This document shows, in pieces, positions 52,101 to 60,266 of a stretch of 64,000 nt of DNA. The notes beneath the pieces are model-generated. The model did not search any database. It saw only the letters and a list, made by a program, of their open reading frames with translations, and was not told where the DNA came from. The first letter of the stretch is position 1, and each line of letters starts with the position of its first letter. The translations under genes and the position numbers were made by a program. This DNA is from CAVUMR01 sp963742715 (GTDB lineage: Bacteria > Actinomycetota > Actinomycetes > Mycobacteriales > Micromonosporaceae), in the NCBI GenBank assembly GCA_963742715.1, contig CAVUMR010000002.1, positions 2,480,001 to 2,544,000 on the forward strand, written 5' to 3'.

Positions 52101-55100
52101 GGTCGAACGCGTACGTGGGTAGCTCCACGGTGCCGGCCGGGGCGAGCACCCGCCGGTAGTCGACCGGCAGCCCGGCGCAGTGCGCCTGCGCGATGCTGGT
52201 CAGCAGTCTCGTCGGGTCGTCCTCGCCGCGGCGCAGCGTGCCCAGCACCTGCCCGGTGGTACCGGTGTCGTCGAGGATCGCGGTCACCGGCAGCCCGAGT
52301 ACCGGATGCGGCGACACCTCGATGAACGCCCGCGCCCCGGACGCGACCGCGGTACGGATCGCGGCGTCGAACTCGACCGTGTTGCGCAGGTTCTCCACCC
52401 AGTAGTCCGGCGTCAACTCTTCCCCGTCGATGACCTCTCCGGTCAACGTGGACACCATCCGCGCTGTCCCGGCCCGTGGGGTGATGCCCTCGAGTCCGGC
52501 CCGGATCTCCTCCGCCACCTCGTCCACCGCCGCGGAATGCGACGCGTAGTCCACCGGGATGATCTTCGCCCGGACGTCCTTGGCGACGAACGCCTCCACC
52601 ACCTGCGCCACCGCGTCCGGCAGCCCGGAGATCACCACCTGGCCCGGCCCGTTGACCGCGGCGATGCCAACCCCGTCCGGCAACTGCGGCTCGACCTGCG
52701 ACGCCGACGCCTCGACCGACGCCATCGCGCCCGTGCCGGCCAGACTCGCCAGCGCCTTCGCCCGCAGCGCCACCACCCGCGCCGCGTCCTCGACCGACAG
52801 CACCCCGGCCACACACGCCGCGGCGATCTCACCCTGCGAATGCCCGATCACCACACCCGGCGCGACCCCCACCTGGCGCCACACCGCCGCCAGGGACACC
52901 CCGACCGCCCACAGCGCCGGCTGCACCAGCTCCACCCGGTCCAGCCACGCCTCATCGCGGCCGGTCAGCAGCGCCGCGACATCGAGCTCGACCCACGGCG
53001 CCAACGCGCGCTGGCACTCGGCCAGTGCGGCGTCGAACACCGCACACCGCCCGACCAGACCCGCGGCCATCCGCACCGACTGACCACCCTGACCCGGGAA
53101 CAGCCACACCACCTCGCCCGCACTGGTCGCGGCGCCGGTGACCACATTGGTCGCCGGCGCACCGGACGCGGCGGCCGCCAACCCGGCGACCAACTCCGAC
53201 CAGGAGGAGCCGACGACCGCGAGCCGCCGCTCGAACGACGACCGGCCCGCCACCAGCGACCACGCCACCGCGGCCGGATCCTCATCCCGGCCACCGGTCC
53301 ACGCCGCCAACCGCGACACCTGACCGGACAGGGCCCGCTCCGACCGCGCCGACACCGGCCACACACTCACCGGCGCGTCCACCAGCCCCGTCGGCCCGGA
53401 CTCCACCGCCGCGGCAGCGGGCAACGGCGACGACGACGACGGCGACGGCGACGGCGACTCGATGCCATGCGGGACACCCGCACCCGGTCGGCCCTGGCGT
53501 GGGCCAGAAGCCTCCCACGCCGACGCCTCCTCGAGAATCACGTGCGCGTTCGTGCCGGAGATCCCGAACGACGACACCGCCGCCCGACGCGGCCGGCCAT
53601 CCACCGAAGGCCACGCAGTGGGCTCGGTCACCAGCGCCACCGCGCCAGACGACCAGTCCACATGGGACGACGGCTCCTCGATGTGCAGCGACGGCGGCAC
53701 CATGCCGTGCCGCATCGCCTGTACGAGCTTGATCACGCCCGCCACGCCGGCAGCCGCCTGGGCGTGCCCGATGTTCGACTTGATCGACCCGATGAGCAGC
53801 GGGTTGTCCGCCGGACGCTCCGCGCCGTACGTCGCGATCAGCGCCTGCGCCTCGATCGGATCCCCCAGCGTGGTACCGGTCCCGTGCGCCTCCACCACGT
53901 CCACATCCGCGCCGGTCAGACCGCCGGCCGCGAGCGCCGCCCGGATCACCCGCTGCTGCGACGGACCATTCGGCGCGGTCAACCCGTTGCTCGCACCGTC
54001 CTGATTCACCGCCGACCCGCGCACCACCGCGAGAACCTGCCGGCCGTCCCGCATCGCGTCCGAGAGCCGCTGCACCAGCAGCACCCCGACACCCTCGGAC
54101 CACCCGGTACCGTCCGCAGACTCGGCGAACGACTTGCACCGGCCGTCCGGTGCGAGGCCGCGCTGCCGGCTGAACTCGACGAACGCGGTGGGCGTGGCCA
54201 TCACCATCACGCCACCGGCCAGCGCCAGGTCGCACTCGCCCCGGCGCAGCGCCTGGCCGGCCCAGTGCAGCGCCACGAGCGAGGACGAGCACGCGGTGTC
54301 CAGCGACACCGCCGGCCCTTCCAGCCCGAACGTGTACGCGAGGCGACCGGACAGCACGCTGCCGGTGATGCCGGTCAGCCCGTACCCCTCGACCCCCTCC
54401 GGCGCGAACGGCAGCAGCGAGCCGTAGTCCTGCCCGGAGGTACCCACGAACACGCCGGTGGCGCTGCCGCGCACGGTCGCCGGCGGGATGCCGGCCGACT
54501 CGAACGCCTCCCAGGTGGTCTCCAACAGCAGCCGCTGCTGCGGATCCATGGCGAGCGCCTCCCGCGGCGAGATGCCGAAGAAGTCCGCGTCGAACTGGTC
54601 CGCGCCGGTGATGAAGCCGCCGCCGCGGGCGTAGAAGGTGCCGCTCTGGTCCGGGTCCGGGCTGTACAGCGAGTCGAGGTCCCAGCCGCGGTCACGGGGC
54701 AGGTCGCCGATCGCGTCGACCCCGTCGATCACCAGCCGCCACAGGTCGTCCGGCGACCACACGCCGCCGGGCAACCGGCAGGACATGCCGATGATGGCGA
54801 GCGGCTCGTCGTCGCCGACCGCCACCGCCGTGGTGGGGCGGACCGGCACGGGGGTACCGGCGATCTCGGTGCCGAGGAAGGTGGCCAGGTCGGCCGGGGT
54901 CGGGTAGTCGAAGACCAGCGTGGCCGGCAGCCGCATGCCGAACGCGCCGTTCAGCCGGTTGCGCATCTCCACCGCGGTGAGCGAGTCGAAGCCCAGCTCG
55001 TTGAAGGCGCGCCCGGGCTCGATCGCGCCCGGGTCCGGGTAGCCGAGCACCGCGGCGGCCTGGCCACGCACGATCTCGACCAGCGCCTTCGCCCGGTCGA

Positions 55101-58100
55101 GCTCGCTCAGCGCGGCGAGCTGGGCGACCAGCGACTCGCCGCCGCGCGCCGCGGCCGGCCGGGCCGGCTGCCGGATCAGCGCGCGGTACAGCGCCGGCAC
55201 GGTGCCACCGGCGAACTGCTGCCGCATCGCGGCCAGGTCGAGCCGGGCCGGCACCAGCGCGGCCTCGGTGGTACGGCAGGCCGCGTCGAACAGGGCCAGC
55301 CCCTCCTCGGCCGGCATCGCCGACACGCCGGAGCGGGAGATCCGGTTCAGGTGTACGTCGTCGAGTTCGGTGGTCATGCCGGACCGGTCCGCCCACAAAC
55401 CCCAGGCGAGCGTGAGCGCGGACAGTCCTCGGGCCCGGCGGTACTCCGCGAGCCCGTCCAGGAACGCGTTCGCCGCGGCGTAGTTGCCCTGGCCGGGGCC
55501 TCCGGCGGTGGCGGCCAGCGACGAGTACGACACGAACGCCGTGACGCCGAGGTCGGCGGTCAGCTCGTGCAGGTGCCAGGCGGCGTCGACCTTGGGCCGC
55601 AGTACCCCATCCATCCGTTCCGGGGTGAGCGAGCCGATGACGCCGTCGTCGCGTACGCCGGCCGCGTGGATGATCGCGGTCAGCGGGTGGTCGGAGGGGA
55701 TGCCGGCGAGCAGGTCGGCGACGGCGGCCCGATCGGCCAGGTCGCAGGCGGCGACGGTGACCGTGGCGCCGAGGTCGCCCAGCTCCGCGCAGAGTTCGGG
55801 GACGCCGGCCGCGTCCCGGCCGCGCCGGCTGGTCAGGATCAGGTGGCGTACTCCGTGCTCGGTGACCAGGTGCCGGCTCATCAGCTGGCCGAGGGTGCCG
55901 GTGGCGCCGGTGACCAGCACGGTGCCGGTGGCGTCGAACGGCGAGTCGGCCGGTTCGGCTGGCGCGGGCGCGCGGACCAGCCGGGCACCGAACACGACAC
56001 CGTCCCGGATCGCGAGCTGCGGCTCGTCGGTGTCCAGGGCGGCGGCGATCAGCGCCGGATCCACGGTGCTGGCCGGAGCATCGACGCCGGCCGGCCCCAG
56101 GTCCAGCAGGACGAACCGGTCCGGGTTCTCCGACTGGGCGGACCGAACCAGGCCGAGCACGGTGGCCGCGGCCAGATCGATCGGGCTCGCGTCCGGGCCG
56201 GCGGCGACCGCGCCACGGGTGACGAGCACCAACCGTGAGCCGGTGTACCGGTCGTCGGCGAGCCACTGCTGCAGCAGCGCGAGTACCTGGTGGCCGACCG
56301 CGGCGACCGCGGCCGGTACGTCGGTGGAGTCCGCCGGGAGCGCCGGTACTCCGGCGAGCACCACGGCCGGGGGGTGGTCCAGCGCGGACAGCTCGGACAG
56401 CTCGTCGTGCGCCTCGATGCCGACCGTCGCGGCCAGCGCGCTGTCGCCGATGACCGCCCAGTCCGGCGCGGCGGCACCGGTGGGGATCGGCAGCGGCGCC
56501 CAGTCCAGCCGGTACAGCGACTCGGTGTCGCCGCCGGCGACCCGCAGCTGCTCGGCCGAGACCGGCCGCAGCACCAGCGAGCCGACCGTGGCGACCGGCG
56601 CCCCGGTCACGTCGCCGACCAGCAGCGACACGCTGTCGGTACCGGTCTGCGACACCCGTACCCGGGCCGCCGCGGCGCCGGTGGAGTGCAGGGTCACGTC
56701 GTTCCAGGAGAACGGCAGCCGGCCGTAGCCTGCCGGCGCGGCGGCGTCCCCCGCTGTCGGCGCGGGCACGGTCAGCCCGAGCGTGTGCAACGCCGCGTCG
56801 AGCAGCACCGGGTGCAGGCCGTACGACTCGGCCTCGCCGGCCGGCGGGTCCGGCATGACCAGGTCGGCGAACAGGTCGTCGCCGCGCCGCCAGGCCCGCT
56901 GCAGCGCGATGAACGAGTCGCCGTAGTCGTACCCCTGGGCGGCGAGGTTGCCGTACAGGTCGGAGGTGTCCACCGGGGTCGCGTCCGCCGGTGGCCAGGT
57001 GGCGAGGTCGGACCAGGGCGGCGGGTCGGCCGGGGTCGCCGGCCCGGTGGCGAGCACGCCGCTGGCGTTGCGGGTCCAGGTACCGGCCGTCGCGTCGTCC
57101 GGGCTGGCCTGGCCGGACGGGCCGGTCGCGCCGCTCACCTGCGAGTGCAGCGACACCGACCGGCAGCCGGCGTCGTCCGGTGGCCCGACCCACAGCTGGA
57201 GGTCCACCCCACCGCTCTCCGGCAGGATCAGCGGTGCCTCCAGGGTCAGCTCCCGCAGGTGCTCGGCGCCGACGTGCGCACCGGCCTGTACCGCGAGCTC
57301 GACGAAGCCGGTGCCGGGCAGCAGCACAGTGTCGAACACGACGTGGTCGGTGATCCACGGGTGGGTCTGCCGGGACAGCCGGCCGGTGAACAGGAAGCCG
57401 TCCTCGTGCGCGACGCCGAGCGCGGCGCCGAGCAGCGGGTGTCCCGCGGCCCGCAGCCCGACCGCGGTCACGTCGCCGGTCCAGCCGGTACCGGCCGGCG
57501 GCCAGTAGCGCTCGTGCTCGAACGCGTAGGGGGGCAGGTCGACGCGGTGGGCTCCGGTGCCGTCGTAGTACGCCGTCCAGTCCACCGACCGACCGGTCAC
57601 ATACAGCTCGGACAGCGCTGCCAGCAGCGCGGCCGGCTCGTCCCGGTCTTTGCGCAGCGCCGGTACCGCGGTCACGCCGTCGGCCTCGGGTACCAGCGCG
57701 GACAGCACGCCACCGGGTCCCACCTCGACGAACGTGCCGACGCCCTGCTCGCGCAGGGTCGCGATCCCGTCGCCGAACCGCACCGCCTCCCGTACGTGCC
57801 GCACCCAGTACTCCGGCCGCGTCACCTCGTCGCCGGCAAGCTCCCCGGTCAGGTTCGACACCAGCGGGATCGACGGCTCGCTGAACGAGATCCCGGCCAG
57901 CGCCGCGCGGAACTCGCCGAGCATCGGCTCCATCAGCGCGGAGTGGAACGCGTGGCTGACCGTCAACCGCTTGGTCCGCACGCCGCGCTCCTGCCAAACC
58001 GCCTCGACCGCGTCGACGGCATCCGCCGATCCGGATACCACGCACGCCGACGGTCCGTTCACCGCCGCGACGTCGACCCCGTCGACCAGTGACTCGCGTA

Positions 58101-60180
58101 CCGCAGCCTCGTCAGCGGCCACCGCGAGCATCGCCCCGCCGGCCGGCAGCGCCTGCATCAACCGGCCCCGCGCCGCCACCAACGTGCACGCATCACGCAG
58201 CGACAACACCCCGGCCACATGCGCCGCCGCGATCTCACCGATCGAATGCCCCGCCACGAAATCCGGCCGCACCCCCAACGAGGACAGCAGCCGAAACAGC
58301 GCCACCTCCACCGCGAACAACCCCGCCTGGGTGTACCGCGTCTGGTCGATCAGCTCCGAATCGAGCGCGTCGGACAGCCCGTCGAACCCCGCGCACACCT
58401 CATCGAACGCCGCCGCGAACACCGGAAACGCCTCGTACAGCCCGAGGCCCATGCCGGCGCGCTGCGACCCCTGCCCGGAGAACAGGAACGCGGTCGGACC
58501 GCGCCGGCCAGCGGTGCCGGTGACGACCCCGGCCGCGGGTGACCCGTCGGCCAGCGCGCGCAGCCCGGACAGCAACTCGTCCAGGTCCGCCGCCGCGACC
58601 ACCGCCCGATGCTCCAGCACCGACCGACCGGCCACCGACGACCAGCCGACATCTCCCGGACGTACCCCATCGGCCTCTGCCAGCCACGACGCCCACCGCG
58701 ACGCCTGTGCGGCCAGGGCCGGCGCGGACCTCGCGGACACCACGACCGGAGCCAGCGGAACCACCCGCGCCGGGCCGGCCTCCTCGACCGACGGCTCCTC
58801 GGGCGCCGACTCGATCACGGTGTGCACGTTGGTGCCCGACACCCCGAACGAGGAGATGCCGGCCCGGCGCGGCCGGTCCACCTCCGGCCAGGGCCGCGCC
58901 TCGGTCAGCAGCGACACCGCGCCGGCCGACCAGTCCACGTGCGGGGTCGGCTCGTCCACGTGCAGGGTGGCCGGGGCGACGCCGTGCCGCATCGCCATGA
59001 CCATCTTGATCACGCCGGCGACGCCCGCCGCGGCCTGTGCGTGCCCGATGTTCGACTTGATCGAGCCGAGGTACAGCGGCCGGTCCGCCGGCCGGTCCTG
59101 GCCGTACGTGGCGAGCAACGCCTGCGCCTCGATCGGATCGCCCAGCGTGGTACCGGTGCCATGTGCCTCTACCACGTCCACTTCGGACGGTGCGAGTCCC
59201 GCGTTGGACAGCGCCTGCTGGATCACCCGCTGCTGGCTCGGCCCGTTGGGCGCGCTCAGCCCGTTCGAGGCCCCGTCCTGGTTCACCGCCGAGCCGCGTA
59301 CCACCGCCAGGATGGGGTGGCCGTTGCGACGGGCGTCGACCAGGCGTTCGAGCAGCAGCACCCCGACGCCCTCGGACCAGCCGGTACCGTCCGCGGCCGC
59401 CGCGAACGCCTTGCACCGGCCGTCGGTGGCGAGCCCGCGCTGCCGGGAGAACTCGATGAACGCGGCCGGCGTACACATCGCGGTCACGCCGGAGACCAGC
59501 GCGAGCGTGCACTCCTGCTGCCGCAGCGCCTGCGCGGCCAGGTGCAGCGCGACCAGCGACGACGAGCACGCGGTGTCCACCGTCACGGCCGGGCCCTCCA
59601 GCCCGAACGTGTACGCGATCCGACCGGAGATGACGCTGCCGGCGTTGCCGGTCATCAGGTGCCCTTCGAGGCCCTGCGCCGCGCCCATCAGCACCGTGCC
59701 GTAATCGGTGCCGGTACTGCCGGCGAACACTCCGGTCTGGCTGCCGCGCAGCGACGCCGGGTCGATCCCGGCCCGCTCCAGCACCTCCCAGCTCGTCTCC
59801 AGCAGCCAGCGCTGCTGCGGATCCATGGCCAGGGCTTCGCGCGGGGAGATCGCGAAGAAGCCCGGGTCGAAGTCGGCCATGCCCTCGACGAACCCGCCCT
59901 GCCCGGTGTACGAGGTGCCGGTCTGGTCGGGGTCGGCGTCGTAGAGCGAGTCGCCCCAGCCGCGGTCGTCCGGGAACGCGGTGATCGCGTCCCGCCCGGC
60001 GTCCACGAGTTTCCACAGGTCCTCGGGGCTGCGTACCCCGCCGGGAAAGCGGCAGGCCATCGACACGATGGCGACCGGCTCCTGTTCGCCGGCCTCCACC
60101 TCGCGCAACCGCTGCCGTACCTGGTGCAGGTCGGCGGTCACCCGCTTCAGGTACTCGAGCAGCTTCGCCTCGTCAGCCAT
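49195..60180 (-). CDS. Type I polyketide synthase, two modules: KS-AT-DH-KR-ACP x2
   Basis: 3,661 aa. Module 1: KS Cys205/His340/His380; AT Ser646 with HAFH 743-746 (malonyl); DH about 910-1155 with His946 and Asp1128, but the usual HxxxGxxxxP reads HVVFDTVLLP; KR with Ser1554, Tyr1567 and RDD in place of LDD; ACP Ser1733. Module 2: KS Cys1964/His2099/His2139; AT Ser2448 with YASH 2545-2548 (methylmalonyl); DH with His2751, Gly2755, Pro2760 and Asp2925; KR with LDD, Ser3357, Tyr3370 (B-type); ACP Ser3540. No ER domain is present, so each module should leave a double bond, together a conjugated diene with one methyl branch. N-terminal docking helix and C-terminal ELGIS docking end match subunits A and C. 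GGAGAGG precedes the ATG. Confidence 0.95.
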   Translation of the reverse strand: MADEAKLLEYLKRVTADLHQVRQRLREVEAGEQEPVAIVSMACRFPGGVRSPEDLWKLVDAGRDAITAFPDDRGWGDSLYDADPDQTGTSYTGQGGFVEGMADFDPGFFAISPREALAMDPQQRWLLETSWEVLERAGIDPASLRGSQTGVFAGSTGTDYGTVLMGAAQGLEGHLMTGNAGSVISGRIAYTFGLEGPAVTVDTACSSSLVALHLAAQALRQQECTLALVSGVTAMCTPAAFIEFSRQRGLATDGRCKAFAAAADGTGWSEGVGVLLLERLVDARRNGHPILAVVRGSAVNQDGASNGLSAPNGPSQQRVIQQALSNAGLAPSEVDVVEAHGTGTTLGDPIEAQALLATYGQDRPADRPLYLGSIKSNIGHAQAAAGVAGVIKMVMAMRHGVAPATLHVDEPTPHVDWSAGAVSLLTEARPWPEVDRPRRAGISSFGVSGTNVHTVIESAPEEPSVEEAGPARVVPLAPVVVSARSAPALAAQASRWASWLAEADGVRPGDVGWSSVAGRSVLEHRAVVAAADLDELLSGLRALADGSPAAGVVTGTAGRRGPTAFLFSGQGSQRAGMGLGLYEAFPVFAAAFDEVCAGFDGLSDALDSELIDQTRYTQAGLFAVEVALFRLLSSLGVRPDFVAGHSIGEIAAAHVAGVLSLRDACTLVAARGRLMQALPAGGAMLAVAADEAAVRESLVDGVDVAAVNGPSACVVSGSADAVDAVEAVWQERGVRTKRLTVSHAFHSALMEPMLGEFRAALAGISFSEPSIPLVSNLTGELAGDEVTRPEYWVRHVREAVRFGDGIATLREQGVGTFVEVGPGGVLSALVPEADGVTAVPALRKDRDEPAALLAALSELYVTGRSVDWTAYYDGTGAHRVDLPPYAFEHERYWPPAGTGWTGDVTAVGLRAAGHPLLGAALGVAHEDGFLFTGRLSRQTHPWITDHVVFDTVLLPGTGFVELAVQAGAHVGAEHLRELTLEAPLILPESGGVDLQLWVGPPDDAGCRSVSLHSQVSGATGPSGQASPDDATAGTWTRNASGVLATGPATPADPPPWSDLATWPPADATPVDTSDLYGNLAAQGYDYGDSFIALQRAWRRGDDLFADLVMPDPPAGEAESYGLHPVLLDAALHTLGLTVPAPTAGDAAAPAGYGRLPFSWNDVTLHSTGAAAARVRVSQTGTDSVSLLVGDVTGAPVATVGSLVLRPVSAEQLRVAGGDTESLYRLDWAPLPIPTGAAAPDWAVIGDSALAATVGIEAHDELSELSALDHPPAVVLAGVPALPADSTDVPAAVAAVGHQVLALLQQWLADDRYTGSRLVLVTRGAVAAGPDASPIDLAAATVLGLVRSAQSENPDRFVLLDLGPAGVDAPASTVDPALIAAALDTDEPQLAIRDGVVFGARLVRAPAPAEPADSPFDATGTVLVTGATGTLGQLMSRHLVTEHGVRHLILTSRRGRDAAGVPELCAELGDLGATVTVAACDLADRAAVADLLAGIPSDHPLTAIIHAAGVRDDGVIGSLTPERMDGVLRPKVDAAWHLHELTADLGVTAFVSYSSLAATAGGPGQGNYAAANAFLDGLAEYRRARGLSALTLAWGLWADRSGMTTELDDVHLNRISRSGVSAMPAEEGLALFDAACRTTEAALVPARLDLAAMRQQFAGGTVPALYRALIRQPARPAAARGGESLVAQLAALSELDRAKALVEIVRGQAAAVLGYPDPGAIEPGRAFNELGFDSLTAVEMRNRLNGAFGMRLPATLVFDYPTPADLATFLGTEIAGTPVPVRPTTAVAVGDDEPLAIIGMSCRLPGGVWSPDDLWRLVIDGVDAIGDLPRDRGWDLDSLYSPDPDQSGTFYARGGGFITGADQFDADFFGISPREALAMDPQQRLLLETTWEAFESAGIPPATVRGSATGVFVGTSGQDYGSLLPFAPEGVEGYGLTGITGSVLSGRLAYTFGLEGPAVSLDTACSSSLVALHWAGQALRRGECDLALAGGVMVMATPTAFVEFSRQRGLAPDGRCKSFAESADGTGWSEGVGVLLVQRLSDAMRDGRQVLAVVRGSAVNQDGASNGLTAPNGPSQQRVIRAALAAGGLTGADVDVVEAHGTGTTLGDPIEAQALIATYGAERPADNPLLIGSIKSNIGHAQAAAGVAGVIKLVQAMRHGMVPPSLHIEEPSSHVDWSSGAVALVTEPTAWPSVDGRPRRAAVSSFGISGTNAHVILEEASAWEASGPRQGRPGAGVPHGIESPSPSPSSSSPLPAAAAVESGPTGLVDAPVSVWPVSARSERALSGQVSRLAAWTGGRDEDPAAVAWSLVAGRSSFERRLAVVGSSWSELVAGLAAAASGAPATNVVTGAATSAGEVVWLFPGQGGQSVRMAAGLVGRCAVFDAALAECQRALAPWVELDVAALLTGRDEAWLDRVELVQPALWAVGVSLAAVWRQVGVAPGVVIGHSQGEIAAACVAGVLSVEDAARVVALRAKALASLAGTGAMASVEASASQVEPQLPDGVGIAAVNGPGQVVISGLPDAVAQVVEAFVAKDVRAKIIPVDYASHSAAVDEVAEEIRAGLEGITPRAGTARMVSTLTGEVIDGEELTPDYWVENLRNTVEFDAAIRTAVASGARAFIEVSPHPVLGLPVTAILDDTGTTGQVLGTLRRGEDDPTRLLTSIAQAHCAGLPVDYRRVLAPAGTVELPTYAFDHQRYWFDIPTQRPHDLGSAGLRDAGHPLLSAAVTFPDSDRMVFTGRLSVQSHPWLGEHRVMGTILLPGTAFVELAMYGGERSGCPRVDELTLLAPLIVPEPGALQVQLVVSERDEDGRRTVQLYSRPHRDGADELGTDDLWTCHATGLLAPAEPTGTQLPFDLGVWPPAGAVRVDSDDFYAGIEATVFGYGPAFRGLRAAWTRGEEVFAEVELPGDYRDSAGRFGVHPALLDGALQAMSIGGYLGRMGDGGDPTVPRLPFAWTGVSLYATGPGALRVRLAPAGETGVAFQVADATGAPVVQVDSLIMRRVSADSLDAARSGRYDSLYTLEWPQLPVPTAPVTARWVVLGADDPALSAACESAGARIRTDLDLNSIGDLLAGGEPAPELVIVPVSSLSAGVNTDDELPADARGTSGNTLTALKSWLADERFTDTRLVLVTRNAVAVPGQHQVNLRQAPVWGLVRSVQTEHPGRCHLLDLDDDHGSRTMLAAALASGEPQLALRSGRVHAPRLGRVPGNVETLPDGLDPDGTVLITGGTGTLGRTIARHLVAAHGVHHLLLVSRTGAEADGAPELVAELGELGATVTVAGCDAADPDALAALLAAIPPDHPLTAVVHAAGVLDDGVVDAMTPDRLDEVARPKIDAAWHLHRLTASADLAAFVLFSSAAGTLGSAGQSNYAAANAFLDALAAHRRRRGLPAVSLAWGLWEQASGMTGHLADTDVRRMAEQGAVRLPTQQALALFDTAWRLDLPVAVPVRLDATALRAQAEAGVLPPLLRGLVRVPIRRSMDTSARAGGVTLAQRLAGLAEPERRKVVLDVVRANIAAVLGHASAEAVEPGRLFTELGFDSLTAVDLRNRLNALSGLRLPATLVFDYPTPAALADRLAGQIAADAAPSTQPLFSGLDTVAALLTTVPLDAAARIRLSSRLQDLLAKVSDTADSRVAAADAPDLDEASDDEVFDFITNELGIS
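53463..53523 (-). repeat. 61-bp twin-hairpin repeat, copy 2 (KS-AT linker of subunit B module 2)
   Basis: Identical over 61 bp to the copy at 42696-42756, with the same two consecutive inverted repeats, in the same reading frame (residues about 2219-2239). It is followed here by a Ser/Pro-rich linker (SPSPSPSSSSPLP) and a methylmalonyl-type AT. Confidence 0.9.
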
Positions 60181-60266
60181 GGGCTGCCAACCTCTCCGTG
60201 GTACCGGTCGTCCCGCTGCGCCGCCCCGGCTCGGGGGCGCGCGGAGTCGTACCGCGCGCTGCCATG

